This document shows positions 26,123 to 35,312 of a DNA stretch of 64,000 nt, one piece after another. Position 1 is the stretch's first letter. Each line of letters begins with the position of its first letter. The notes below the pieces were generated by a model. The model made no database searches. It saw nothing but the letters and a program-made list of their open reading frames with translations, and was not told the origin of the DNA. The stretch comes from Alicyclobacillus hesperidum (lineage in GTDB: Bacteria > Bacillota > Bacilli > Alicyclobacillales > Alicyclobacillaceae): positions 1 through 64,000 of the forward strand of contig NZ_FNOJ01000013.1 in assembly GCF_900107035.1 (NCBI RefSeq), given 5' to 3'. Position numbers and translations under genes: made by a program.

Positions 26123-27202
26123 TTATTGTTGTGCTGGATTTTTAATATGAGCCCAAGTGGTATAACCGTCTTTGATGACCGTGCTGGCCACGTTCGCCTT
26201 CGTGACCATGATCGGCGTCAACAAAACGGAAGGAATTTTCGCAGCCCCGTTCGCGGTCGAACCATTCACAAGGCCAGTCGCCTTCTTGCCGGTAAGGATG
26301 TCGTAAGCGAGATCAGCGGCCGCTTTTGCCTCTTCCTTAATTGGTTTATAAACGGTCATCGACTGCGTACCGTCGTAGTAAATGCGATGCAGCCCAGCGT
26401 CTGTCGCATCTTGCCCCGTCACAGGAATCCCTTTGATGTGCTGTTGGGTCAGAGCCTGAATCGCCGCACCCGCGAGGTTGTCGTTGGCCGCCAGAACGCC
26501 GTTGACTTTGTTGTTCAGCTTTGTTAAAGCCTGCTCCATCTCGGTCTGTGCGGTTGCCGAATCCCAGTTTTGCGTATATTGCTCATAGCCCAATTTCAGT
26601 TTCCCTGATTTAAATAGCGGATCGAGCACTTGGTGAGCTCCCTCTGCAAACTGCTTTGCGTTCGGGTCTGTCGGCGCACCATCGAGCATGACAACCGTGC
26701 CGCCTTTTTTCGTGTGCTGGGCAATATACTCGCCTTGCAACCGACCGACTTCGACATTGTTGAACGATACGTAATATTGAACTTTCGCATTCATAATCAG
26801 GCGGTCATACGAAATCACTGGAACCTTCGCCCGACTCGCTTCCGTCACGATGGTCGATGCGGCATAGCCATTCACAGGCGCCACAACAAGCAATTGCGCC
26901 CCGTTTGTGATAGCGCTCTCCACCTGTTGCAACTGTGTGGACTCAGACCCTTGGGCGTTGTTGTATATGATTTGTGCATTCGGGTCTAGTTTTTTCATTT
27001 CTGCGATAAAGTCGGGCCTATCATCGTACTCCCAACGTGGTGAACTTGTCGTTTCCGGCATCAGAAATGCAATTTTCACTTTCGGTGCAGCGCTGCTCGC
27101 CGCTTGTGCCGACGTCGACCAAGCGAGCCCGACGCCGCAGCTACTGGCTGCCAGGACAGCGCTCGCGATACTCGCACGAATACCCCACGTTTTTTTTCCC
27201 AT
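26123..27202 (-). CDS. Sugar ABC transporter substrate-binding protein (XylF type)
   Basis: The 359-residue exported protein is a type-1 periplasmic-binding fold. A signal peptide ends near SAQA; the Cys earlier in AASSCG could alternatively be a lipidation site. Family segments are IAFLMPE, WEYDDRPDFIAEMKKL, QLLVVAPVNGYAAS, VPVISYDRLI, GVLAANDNLAGAAIQAL and PVTGQDATDAGL. ATG 27202 has GAGGGGG upstream. It is the first gene of the operon, with a cre-like palindrome 46 bp before the start, so carbon-catabolite control is likely. Confidence 0.92.
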   Translation of the reverse strand: MGKKTWGIRASIASAVLAASSCGVGLAWSTSAQAASSAAPKVKIAFLMPETTSSPRWEYDDRPDFIAEMKKLDPNAQIIYNNAQGSESTQLQQVESAITNGAQLLVVAPVNGYAASTIVTEASRAKVPVISYDRLIMNAKVQYYVSFNNVEVGRLQGEYIAQHTKKGGTVVMLDGAPTDPNAKQFAEGAHQVLDPLFKSGKLKLGYEQYTQNWDSATAQTEMEQALTKLNNKVNGVLAANDNLAGAAIQALTQQHIKGIPVTGQDATDAGLHRIYYDGTQSMTVYKPIKEEAKAAADLAYDILTGKKATGLVNGSTANGAAKIPSVLLTPIMVTKANVASTVIKDGYTTWAHIKNPAQQ

Positions 27203-27521
27203 TCTTGATATCCCCCTCATAAGATTCAAAACGAGTCATAAGCACTAAGGAAAGCGCTTTCCTGAGCCCTGCCAAAAATACGCGTCCTCGGTCACAACGC
27301 GTGCCGTAACCAGCTCCCCCCTGTCATCCAGAAAATTCACCATGTTGCCGAATCTATGAGGTCTTGAGATATGCTTACCAAATACCGAATTGTTTGTCAA
27401 CGAGAAAAACTAAGCGCACTGATTTGATAAGCCATATTTTTTATGCTAAACCGTCTTCTGAATATGCACTCAGGAGCACACGTTCTCTATCACACTTGCC
27501 ACCCGCCTTCTATCGACATTC
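27203..27521. other. Intergenic region, no gene seen
   Basis: The gap between the xylF-like gene and the LysM-GH18 gene carries the cre-like palindrome and, further right, a terminator. I see no coding potential in it. A minus-strand promoter for the xylF operon must lie here, but no box pair is convincing. Confidence 0.5.
27248..27263 (-). promoter_or_regulatory. cre-like palindrome
   Basis: A perfect 16-bp palindrome, AGGAAAGCGCTTTCCT, matches 12 of 14 positions of the CcpA cre consensus. It could also be an operator for another LacI-family regulator. Confidence 0.7.
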
Positions 27522-27557
27522 AAAAAGCCCGCTCCAAAGCATCGGACCGGGCCTTTA
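27522..27557 (-). terminator. Terminator of the LysM-GH18 gene
   Basis: On the minus strand a GGCCCGGTCC-type arm pairs with GGAGCGGGCT and is followed by a T run, 24 bp after the stop. Confidence 0.8.
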
Positions 27558-27580
27558 CATGATTTCACAGAACGGTTGAA

Positions 27581-28732
27581 TCAGCGCTTGACCACCCTGA
27601 AGCGGTTGGCCAAAAGCATGGGGACCTGCGGGAAATCAGTTGGGTATGGCCAGAAGCTAATCCCTCTCAAGTTGTATTCACCAACCAAGTCGAGTTTCGC
27701 TTGAAAACTGCGTGCGTCCTCAAACCAAACGATGTGCTCTGCTTGGTCCTGCGCTTTGTACATATAATACGGTGCCTGGGCGTTGGCATCATACAGAATC
27801 GAAACTTGATGAGCTGCCGCGCGTTCGACCGCTTGCAAAGGCGTCAAGGTCTCCGCGCGCGTTCCACTGACGTAAGGTAGTTTCCAATCGTACCCGTACA
27901 CCGAAACGCCCATTAGGATTTTGGCCGGTGGAATAGCCGTGATCGCGTAGTTGAGCACTTGCCGAATTTGATCGATGGGCGAAACCGCCATTGGCGGACC
28001 GCCAATCCAGCCCCACTCATACGTCATCAGCACGACAAAGTCACACAGCCGTCCGTGCACAGGGTAATCGTGTGCTTCGTACAAAAGGCCCTGCTGTGTC
28101 GCAGATATTTTAGGCGCCAAAGCGCTCGACACAAGAAGGCCCTCGCGATGCAAGCGGTCAACCACCATCTGCAAAAATTGGTTGTATAGCGTCCGATCCT
28201 GTGGGTACACGTACTCAAAATCGATATTCAGTCCCCGGTACCCCTTCGCCCCCATGGTTTGTAGCACGTTTTCAATTAACGTGTTTTGCAAGACATCGGA
28301 GGTGAGGATGGTATGTGCAACGTCAGAGCTAAACATATTGCCCTGCCAATTGGTCAAAACCAGCAATGGCGTTACACCTTGCGATCGCGCCGCTTGCAAC
28401 AGACTGGTGTCGTCCAGTTGCATCGAGATAGAGCCGTCCTGTTGTGCCTGGTAGCTAAAAGGCGACAAGTACGTTAACACAGGTGCCAAGCTTGAGACCT
28501 CCTGCACAGCGGCTGTCCCAGACTGAACAAAATACGCATTCGTTTCCAGACTGCGCCTTATCGCAGGTGTAGCATTTCCCACATTTGTGGGGATGACGAG
28601 AGATTGGCCGACAACGAGTTCATTCGGATTGGCAATGCCGTTGCTAGCGGCAATCGCTTCTGGCGAGACGCCATACATACGCCCCAGCTGCCAGAGGGTA
28701 TCCCCCCGCTCCACGACGTGAATCAACATCAT
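27581..28732 (-). CDS. LysM-GH18 spore cortex-lytic-type glycosidase (SleL/YaaH-like)
   Basis: The 383-residue protein likely cleaves peptidoglycan glycan strands, as SleL does for cortex fragments during germination. Residues 2-48 form one LysM repeat (HVVERGDTLWQLGRMYGV, NPNELVVGQSLVIP). A GH18 barrel follows, with the catalytic motif YRGLNIDFEYV (final E in IDFE) and VLMTYEWGWIGGPPMAVSP. SleL usually has two LysM repeats; only one is seen here. There is no signal peptide, as in SleL. AGGAGG precedes ATG 28732; a second ATG follows. Confidence 0.88.
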   Translation of the reverse strand: MMLIHVVERGDTLWQLGRMYGVSPEAIAASNGIANPNELVVGQSLVIPTNVGNATPAIRRSLETNAYFVQSGTAAVQEVSSLAPVLTYLSPFSYQAQQDGSISMQLDDTSLLQAARSQGVTPLLVLTNWQGNMFSSDVAHTILTSDVLQNTLIENVLQTMGAKGYRGLNIDFEYVYPQDRTLYNQFLQMVVDRLHREGLLVSSALAPKISATQQGLLYEAHDYPVHGRLCDFVVLMTYEWGWIGGPPMAVSPIDQIRQVLNYAITAIPPAKILMGVSVYGYDWKLPYVSGTRAETLTPLQAVERAAAHQVSILYDANAQAPYYMYKAQDQAEHIVWFEDARSFQAKLDLVGEYNLRGISFWPYPTDFPQVPMLLANRFRVVKR

Positions 28733-28887
28733 ACAGGCCTCCTGTTCTCATTCCTCGACACCAGCCTATTCCTTGCACATATCGTTGGGCTGGGCGGACG
28801 CCCATGCCTTTTGGCATCGCGACGCTTCCCATGTATGATGGAATCTGTTGTGCATGTGGAGATTTACGAGTGAGAGAGGAGTCACAT

Positions 28888-30114
28888 ATGCAGCCGGAGC
28901 AAGCAGTCGAGCAGAGCAAACCCGTTTTGTCGAAGCGTTTAATCCTCGTCATGGCAATTGCCGCTGGCCTTGCCGTCGCAAATTTATATTACGGCCAGCC
29001 TCTCCTCAATGACATGCGCGTGTCGTTTCATGCCACATCGTGGCAGGTGGGGATATCTGCCACTTTGACACAGGTGGGCTATGCGTGCGGCTTGTTCTTC
29101 TTTGTCCCACTGGGCGACAGCCACGAACGGCGGCGGCTCATCGTTCGTATGTCGATCGCGGCGGCTATTGCCCTCGTGTTTCTAGCAGTAGCACAGGATC
29201 TATGGTGGCTATACGCGGCCAGCCTTGCTGTAGGTATCACGACCGTGGTGCCCCAGATGATTGTACCGTTCGCAGCCCACTTAGCAGCTCCAGCGGAACG
29301 TGGCAAAGTGGTCGGCACCGTCATGAGCGGTCTGCTCATTGGCATCTTGCTGGCGCGGACACTATCAGGTTTTATCGGATCGGAATTCGGCTGGCGGGCG
29401 ATGTATTTGATCGCCGCCGTCATCATGGTACTTCTCACGGTCACCCTGCGCTGGCTTCTACCTGGCCTCCCGGCGGCGACGCAAACACCTTACGGGACAC
29501 TCCTGAAATCGCTGTTCACGTTGATTAGGGAATTGCCCGATTTACGCGACGCGTCGCTCCTGGGCGCAATGTCATTCGGCGGCTTCAGCGTGTTCTGGAC
29601 CGTCCTGTCACTCTATTTGGCAGGCCCGCAGTTTCACCTGGGGGCTGATGTAGCCGGCTTGTTTGGCCTCGCGGGCGCAGCAGGAGCGTTCATCGCCCCT
29701 GCCGCTGGATCGATCACGGCGCGCATTCCTGCGAAGTACACTGCGCGCTTGGCTACTTGTGTCACACTGCTGTCGTTCCTGATTCTCTGGTTGTTTCGCC
29801 AACATCTCATCGGCTTAATGATCGGTGTGATCATCATGGATCTTGGTGTTCAAGCGACACAGGTTTCAAATCAAGCGCGCATCTATAGCCTCTCAGACGC
29901 GGCACGCAACCGCCTCAACACGGTGTACATGGTCACATACTTTCTGGGTGGTGCGCTCGGATCGTTCATTGGATCGTTCGTCTTTGACAATTGGCACTGG
30001 GGCGGTGTCTGCGCAGCCAGTAGCATCTTGCTTATCCTTGGCATCCTGGGTTTTCTCGCCGTCGCACCGAAGGCCCTCATGCCATCGCACGATCCTCGCG
30101 ATCTGATCAATTGA
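28888..30114 (+). CDS. MFS transporter (drug or metabolite exporter)
   Basis: The 408-residue protein has 12 hydrophobic segments. The loop 2-3 motif GDSHERRRLI of the major facilitator superfamily is present, and LYYGQPLLNDM in helix 1 marks the subfamily of putative multidrug or sugar efflux proteins related to YdhP/YajR-like carriers. GAGAGGAG lies 6 bp upstream of ATG 28888. Its stop overlaps the end of the convergent beta-propeller gene by 8 bp. Substrate is not inferable. Confidence 0.88.
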   Translation: MQPEQAVEQSKPVLSKRLILVMAIAAGLAVANLYYGQPLLNDMRVSFHATSWQVGISATLTQVGYACGLFFFVPLGDSHERRRLIVRMSIAAAIALVFLAVAQDLWWLYAASLAVGITTVVPQMIVPFAAHLAAPAERGKVVGTVMSGLLIGILLARTLSGFIGSEFGWRAMYLIAAVIMVLLTVTLRWLLPGLPAATQTPYGTLLKSLFTLIRELPDLRDASLLGAMSFGGFSVFWTVLSLYLAGPQFHLGADVAGLFGLAGAAGAFIAPAAGSITARIPAKYTARLATCVTLLSFLILWLFRQHLIGLMIGVIIMDLGVQATQVSNQARIYSLSDAARNRLNTVYMVTYFLGGALGSFIGSFVFDNWHWGGVCAASSILLILGILGFLAVAPKALMPSHDPRDLIN

Positions 30115-32233
30115 CATACCGCCAGGTGTGACCGCCGTCGGTGGTCGCAAGCAGTCCGTTTGCTGTCAGCAAGTACCCGTCCGCCAAGTTAACAAATGAC
30201 AAGCCATAGACGGCTCCGGACGGGTACAAGTTGAGCGGTTGCGGGACAGATTCATCCTCGCTCCGCGTTTGCCAATGGCTCCACGTACGCCCGCCGTCGT
30301 GCGTGACAAACAACGCCATCCCTTGATTCACCTCAAATGGCGATCTCGCCGCCAACACCCAACCGTTCTCCCCGGACCAATCCATACCAAGGGCGGCATA
30401 CCCCTTCGGCAGTGAAACATGCCGTTCGACGTGCGATTCAGACGTCCATGTAAGCGTCGTTTGGTAAACCCCAGGCTGTAATTTCGTGGGGCGCTGCAGC
30501 TGTTCGACCGAGGAACTCCACAACGTCCCGGGGTTTTCATATGCCGCCGTAGCGATCCCTAACGGACTGCTCTCTGTTGCGATTTGCGTCCAATCGATGC
30601 CGTTGGGCGATTGCAACGTCACAGATGGATATGCAGTCACAAGCGTCAATGCGAAGTGATCACCGGACACCGCGAGGGCAGTTTGTACGTTCGCGACAGA
30701 AAGTTGTTTCGACGCGCTCGCCGGCAATTGCGAAGCCCCTAAATCCGTCCACGTCTTCCCGCCATCATGGCTCACCAAGAGGTGCAACTGTCCTTGCCCG
30801 TTATTCACTTGTTCTACCGCAGCCACGTAGACCGTACTGGCATTTGCGTACGCAATTGCGGTCGGGAACATGCCATTCATGATACGAACGGTACGCCAGG
30901 AATGACCGCCATCGTCTGTCGTATAGATATAGCCAGCGAGATCGTCTGAGCCGATACCTATGCCCTCATTAGGTGTGACAAACTGCACAGCGACGTTCGG
31001 CTCGTCGGCTGGATATACAACGTTCCACGTCTTCCCGCCATCGCTACTACGGTACAAATCCATGCCACCGTTCGTCAGCGACACGGCTGCAAACATGGAA
31101 CCCTTGGGTCCGCTCGTCAACCTCGCCTCACGCCAGTCAGGGAGCTGTGCCACCTGTGAAATCACACCTGAGTGCATATTGAACGCTGTCAAACCACCTG
31201 GAAACGGCGCCGCCCCCGGATCGAGAGCCACGAAAGCAAGTTCGCCAGCGGATTTTGTAAACGTCGGTTCCGATTGTAAAATGCGTCCCATATACGCATT
31301 TGGCTGTGCATGTTTCCACGCCTTACCGCCATTAAGCGTCCAGTACGCGGTGGTCGTCCACGAATCGAGATCTTTGACGAGAAATAAGCCGTAGTTTTCC
31401 GCGTTCGGATCAAATTGCACGGCCGCTTCCCACGCGCGCATGGGTGCCGTCCGCACGGCCACACTCCAATGCGCACCGCCATCAGTCGAGTGCAACAGTT
31501 CGATCACGCCTTTGTTGACTTCGCCGTCCGCCGTTACCGGTGCCGTCGTGGTGGACAACCACAACTCACTGGCTTTCGGTGCGCTGAAAGCAATGGGTTG
31601 GCCAGGCGTCTCCATCTGCCTCCACGTCGCTCCTCCGTCTACCGTGTGCAAAAGGTATCCATCGACCAACGCGTAACCGCTTTGCGCAAACAGTTTGACT
31701 TGCCAGTCCTGCGCAAGCATGGACTCTCCCATCACTCGTGTCACCGTCCATGTACGCGCCCAATGCCGCCCACCATCCGTGGTTCGATAGATGGCATCTG
31801 TCACGCGCTGACGTGCGTCAACCGCCGGCGCGACGGGCTGAGCACTCCGGGTCAGCGCAACGCCGTCGCTCGCATTTGTGAATGCCAAGGACTGCACTTG
31901 TCCATCGATAGTTCCAGCCTTTGCCCAAGTCGATCCGCCGTTTCGCGTGACGATGATTTGCCCGTTGACCGCCGCATGCCCGACGCCAGCCCCCGTAAAC
32001 ACGGGAACGGCAATGCTCGTTGCCGACGTACTCGTGATGCCCGGCTTGCCGACAAAAGCCAGTGGACGATCGTTGATGACTGAAACCGCTTCCTGTTTCG
32101 TAGTCTGCGCGGTATGCTTGAAAGGAGTGACGCTCGCCACGGCCGTGGCATTGCCGTTAACATGAGTATCACAGCCAACCAAGGCAAATGCGGTCGTCAC
32201 TGCGGCAGCCCACATCCATGTCCGTCTGGTCAT
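30107..32233 (-). CDS. Beta-propeller lipoprotein with BNR/Ycf48-like repeats
   Basis: A 708-residue exported protein with a signal peptide ending in the lipobox LVGC and a low-complexity linker. At least nine Asp-box-like repeats of the type DGGxxW recur at roughly 50-100 residue spacing (for example TTDGGRHWA, SSDGGKTWNVVY, SHDGGKTWTDL, THDGGRTWSHW, TTDGGHTWRYV). This predicts one or two beta-propellers on the outer surface. Such repeats occur in sialidases, Vps10 and HCF136, but no sialidase catalytic residues are evident, so a binding or scaffold role is more likely. Confidence 0.8.
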   Translation of the reverse strand: MTRRTWMWAAAVTTAFALVGCDTHVNGNATAVASVTPFKHTAQTTKQEAVSVINDRPLAFVGKPGITSTSATSIAVPVFTGAGVGHAAVNGQIIVTRNGGSTWAKAGTIDGQVQSLAFTNASDGVALTRSAQPVAPAVDARQRVTDAIYRTTDGGRHWARTWTVTRVMGESMLAQDWQVKLFAQSGYALVDGYLLHTVDGGATWRQMETPGQPIAFSAPKASELWLSTTTAPVTADGEVNKGVIELLHSTDGGAHWSVAVRTAPMRAWEAAVQFDPNAENYGLFLVKDLDSWTTTAYWTLNGGKAWKHAQPNAYMGRILQSEPTFTKSAGELAFVALDPGAAPFPGGLTAFNMHSGVISQVAQLPDWREARLTSGPKGSMFAAVSLTNGGMDLYRSSDGGKTWNVVYPADEPNVAVQFVTPNEGIGIGSDDLAGYIYTTDDGGHSWRTVRIMNGMFPTAIAYANASTVYVAAVEQVNNGQGQLHLLVSHDGGKTWTDLGASQLPASASKQLSVANVQTALAVSGDHFALTLVTAYPSVTLQSPNGIDWTQIATESSPLGIATAAYENPGTLWSSSVEQLQRPTKLQPGVYQTTLTWTSESHVERHVSLPKGYAALGMDWSGENGWVLAARSPFEVNQGMALFVTHDGGRTWSHWQTRSEDESVPQPLNLYPSGAVYGLSFVNLADGYLLTANGLLATTDGGHTWRYVN

Positions 32234-32366
32234 TGGTCATTCTCCTCACTCTACCATGTTGTCATCTCAGTTGACGAAGCGAGTGGCGACCATGTGACAT
32301 GGAGTGCTGACAAGGAAACATTTGCAGAGTTGTGGATGTCGACTATCCGTAAAGGGGAAATGGCAT

Positions 32367-32969
32367 ATGGACAACAGCCGTACACGCCAACAAACACCGG
32401 CCCGTGTTGGTACCTTGACGATCACGTTTGACGACGGGCCAGACGCCGAATATACGCCGCAAATTCTCGAAACCCTTCGACATTATGGCGTTCCCGCCGT
32501 CTTTTTTTGCATCGGTGAACAAGTGGCGCGCTACCCCGACGTACTGCGCGCCATTGATGCTGCCGGGCATGCCATTGGCAACCACACGATGACACATCCG
32601 CATCTGACCGAGTTGCCTAATGACGAAATTCGTAAACAACTGACCGACGCAGCCAATCAAATTGAAGCCACAATTGGCAAGCGACCGCACTTGTTCCGTC
32701 CGCCATACGGCGATATGGACGAGCGCGTCGAGCGGATCGCGCGCGAGCTAGGCTATCAACCCGTCCTGTGGGACGTCGATTCCGTCGACTGGTCGGGCAT
32801 TCCTGGACCGACGGTGGCAGCCAATGTGCTTCCGCACCTAAAGCCGGGTGCCATTGTGCTCCAGCATGCGGGCGAGCACGCGGAAGGCACGCCTGCGGCG
32901 TTGCCGTATATCATCGAGGTGGCTGTCGCGATGGGTTACGACTGGGTCCCTTTTATGTCGAAATCGTGA
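32367..32969 (+). CDS. Polysaccharide deacetylase (NodB family)
   Basis: A 200-residue carbohydrate esterase family 4 enzyme that removes N- or O-acetyl groups from peptidoglycan, chitin or another polysaccharide. Motif 1 TFDDGPD carries the catalytic base and metal Asp; motif 2 GNHTMTHPHL gives the metal His pair; motif 3 RPPYGD and later WDVDSVDW and IVLQH follow. AAAGGGGA precedes ATG 32367. No signal peptide is visible, so action is either cytoplasmic or in the spore, as for PdaA/PdaB-like enzymes without clear leaders. Confidence 0.92.
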   Translation: MDNSRTRQQTPARVGTLTITFDDGPDAEYTPQILETLRHYGVPAVFFCIGEQVARYPDVLRAIDAAGHAIGNHTMTHPHLTELPNDEIRKQLTDAANQIEATIGKRPHLFRPPYGDMDERVERIARELGYQPVLWDVDSVDWSGIPGPTVAANVLPHLKPGAIVLQHAGEHAEGTPAALPYIIEVAVAMGYDWVPFMSKS

Positions 32970-32997
32970 CTAACCTCTCAAGAATAAGCGGGAAACT

Positions 32998-33246
32998 GTG
33001 AAACACCAGGACCTGATTAACCGCATGACGCTTAAAGAAAAGACCTCGTTGTTGTCGGGCCAAGACTTCTGGCGCATGCAGGATATCGCAAAGCACGACA
33101 TACCTTCGCTGACCCTGACAGACGGTCCACACGGCGTAAGGATGCAAGAAGGGGGAGCAACGCAGTTGGAAAGCAAGTCGGCAACTTGCTTTCCAACTGC
33201 ATCCGCACTGGCAAGTCAACCGCATCAACGGTACGTACTGTTGTGA
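32998..33246 (+). pseudogene. Truncated GH3 beta-glucosidase remnant
   Basis: The first about 75 codons from GTG 32998 encode the N-terminus of a glycoside hydrolase family 3 beta-glucosidase: NRMTLKEKTSLLSGQDFW, then LTLTDGPHGVRMQ, then ATCFPTASALAS. A full enzyme is 700 or more residues, but here the match stops and a TGA follows at 33244. The rest is not found in the window. Beyond it a 45-codon open stretch ending at 33399, in another context, is not recognisable. I read this as a decayed gene left by a deletion. Confidence 0.8.
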
Positions 33247-33378
33247 GCACAAATGGCTTTTAACCGTTGGGCGGTATAACACGCGCGATCCAACAAGTGA
33301 TTGAGCGTCTGCGACAAGCGCAGGAAGGGCAATTTCGCGGGCAAGCCGCCTGTATGACTGCGAAAGGAGATTTCTCCG

Positions 33379-34920
33379 ATGAACGTTAACTTGAACCGCG
33401 TGGCTGACGCACCCGTCGTCTCGACACGCTATGGAAAAATTCAAGGTATATGGCAGGACGGCGGTTCTGCCGCGTACCTTGGCATCCCTTACGCGGCTCC
33501 GCCCGTTGGTCAGCTACGTTTTTTGCCACCGCATCCCCCCGAGCCATGGGAGGGCATCCGAACAACCGCCGAATATGGGCCGACACCTCAGCGGCGGCCA
33601 TTTGGCGATGTCACGACGATCCCCGAGCCGTCCATACCCGGAGATGACATCTTGAATCTGAATGTGTTCACACCTGCCCCGCGTGATCGTCTCGCAAAAC
33701 TCCCTGTCTTGGTGTGGATTCACGGCGGCGGCTACTTCGCTGGATCACCCGCTTCGCCATGGTATAACGGCCGCTCTTTTAATCATCATGGGGTCGTTTT
33801 TGTCACGCTGTCGTACCGCCTCGGCTTTGATGGATTCGGCTGGATGGAAGGCGCACCATTGAACCGCGGGTTGTTGGATCAAATCGCCGCGCTCCGTTGG
33901 GTCAAAGACAACATTCGCGAATTCGGGGGCGATCCTGATCGCGTCACGATTGCTGGCCAATCGGCTGGGGGAGGTTCCGTGTTGTCGCTTCTGGCCTCAC
34001 CGAAGGCGGAAGGACTGTTCCAATCGGCGATAGCCGTTTCTAGTGCCTTTGGCTGGCCAACGGCCAACGACGTGGCCGAAGTCGGACGAGGCCTTTCGGC
34101 ACATCTTGGCATCGCACCGACCATTGACGCGTGGCGCACCATTCCTCACGAGCGTATCCTGGATGTCGAACGAGAATGGAATCACCTGCCGGGCAGTCCC
34201 ACAGCGTCTTCTGTCGATGAACTCTTGACAGCCATGCGGACGGGATTAGATCGGGCGACAGGCCTGGCGTTCCGTCCGGTGCTAGACGGAGACGTACTGG
34301 TGCATTCTCTCGATCATCCAACAACTCAACAGCGGATCGCTCACATTCCTATCATCATCGGCAGTACGCGCAATGAGTTTTCATTCCCTTCGCCAGCGGA
34401 TGCTCCTGGCCTTGATGAAATTTGCGAGATACTCGCTCGCCACGGCGTGGCCGATGCTGCCATCGAGCGCTTTGCCCACGATACATGGCGGATTGGCGAG
34501 GAACGTGCATTAGGACAGTTCATGACCAGTTTCATGTTCCGCAATGAGATTGCTCGCTTTGCAGAGTTGCGCAATCGTGCAGGAGCAGGAACGCGGACTT
34601 GGCTGTACGATTTCGCCGAGCTGGCCGCGAATGCCCAGGGATCGTTCCATTGTCTCGACCTGCCCTATTTCTTTAACCAGCTCGACGCACCAAACGTCGC
34701 CAAAGTACTGGGTCCCAATCCCTCACAACCACTCGCGGATGCTATGCACGGAACATGGATCGAGTTTCTCAAACATGGAAGGCTGCCGTACCCCTCCACC
34801 GAAGACAACCCGTGTGGTGCAATTCACTTTCAGGGCGGGGCCGAATTCCGGCCGGATGCTTATTTCTTCGAAAGAGAACTGCTCGCTGCCGTCGGCCAAT
34901 GGCCGGGCCTTCCGGACTGA
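33379..34920 (+). CDS. Type B carboxylesterase (alpha/beta hydrolase)
   Basis: The 513-residue esterase hydrolyses carboxyl esters, resembling Bacillus PnbA. The oxyanion segment is WIHGGGYFAG, the nucleophile is S195 in IAGQSAGGGS, and early family motifs GIPYAAPPVGQLRF and DILNLNVFTP are present. A His in the C-terminal SFHCLDLPYFF is a plausible catalytic residue. AAAGGAG lies 8 bp before ATG 33379. No signal peptide is seen, so it is probably intracellular. The GH3 remnant lies just upstream and a terminator downstream, so it is monocistronic. Confidence 0.93.
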   Translation: MNVNLNRVADAPVVSTRYGKIQGIWQDGGSAAYLGIPYAAPPVGQLRFLPPHPPEPWEGIRTTAEYGPTPQRRPFGDVTTIPEPSIPGDDILNLNVFTPAPRDRLAKLPVLVWIHGGGYFAGSPASPWYNGRSFNHHGVVFVTLSYRLGFDGFGWMEGAPLNRGLLDQIAALRWVKDNIREFGGDPDRVTIAGQSAGGGSVLSLLASPKAEGLFQSAIAVSSAFGWPTANDVAEVGRGLSAHLGIAPTIDAWRTIPHERILDVEREWNHLPGSPTASSVDELLTAMRTGLDRATGLAFRPVLDGDVLVHSLDHPTTQQRIAHIPIIIGSTRNEFSFPSPADAPGLDEICEILARHGVADAAIERFAHDTWRIGEERALGQFMTSFMFRNEIARFAELRNRAGAGTRTWLYDFAELAANAQGSFHCLDLPYFFNQLDAPNVAKVLGPNPSQPLADAMHGTWIEFLKHGRLPYPSTEDNPCGAIHFQGGAEFRPDAYFFERELLAAVGQWPGLPD

Positions 34921-34956
34921 AGATGCCGCCGCATGATCAGACACGCCATGCTAAAA

Positions 34957-34994
34957 AGCCCCGGGAGAATCCTCTAATCCGGGGCGATTTCTTT
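34957..34994 (+). terminator. Terminator of the carboxylesterase gene
   Basis: A 7-bp GC stem (34958-34964 with 34979-34985) is followed by a T-rich stretch 37 bp after the stop. Confidence 0.8.
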
Positions 34995-35065
34995 AACGGC
35001 GGTTCACTTGTTCTGCATCATCACTGATTTCCGGATCATCACCACAATCAGTCGGCTACTTTATC

Positions 35066-35239
35066 TTAGTCGTCTTCAACCTCGGTAAATTCCTTTACAA
35101 TATGAGTATAATCATACCCGTGTTCGCAGTGCGTACAATGAACGCGAACCACATGTTCACCTTCTGGCACTTGAACAACATTGACCTTTTCACAGCGTGG
35201 GCAAATCGACTCCACTTCCCAATGTTTATGCAAACTCAT
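35066..35239 (-). CDS. Small zinc-ribbon protein
   Basis: A 57-residue protein encoded from ATG 35239, with GGGAGG 7 bp upstream. It has two CxxC pairs (CPRC near residue 13 and CTHC near residue 36), which would form one four-Cys zinc site, and an acidic C-terminus ending in EVEDD. The arrangement is that of a treble-clef or zinc-ribbon fold; no enzymatic domain is possible at this size. It lies between the esterase (convergent) and the sedolisin, which is also on the minus strand 73 bp upstream. Function unknown. Confidence 0.8.
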   Translation of the reverse strand: MSLHKHWEVESICPRCEKVNVVQVPEGEHVVRVHCTHCEHGYDYTHIVKEFTEVEDD

Positions 35240-35312
35240 GAACTCGCCTCCCTGCTTGATTTTGTTATGATACTATGCAGACTAACTCAAAATCAGCTTG
35301 AAGCGATAGCAC

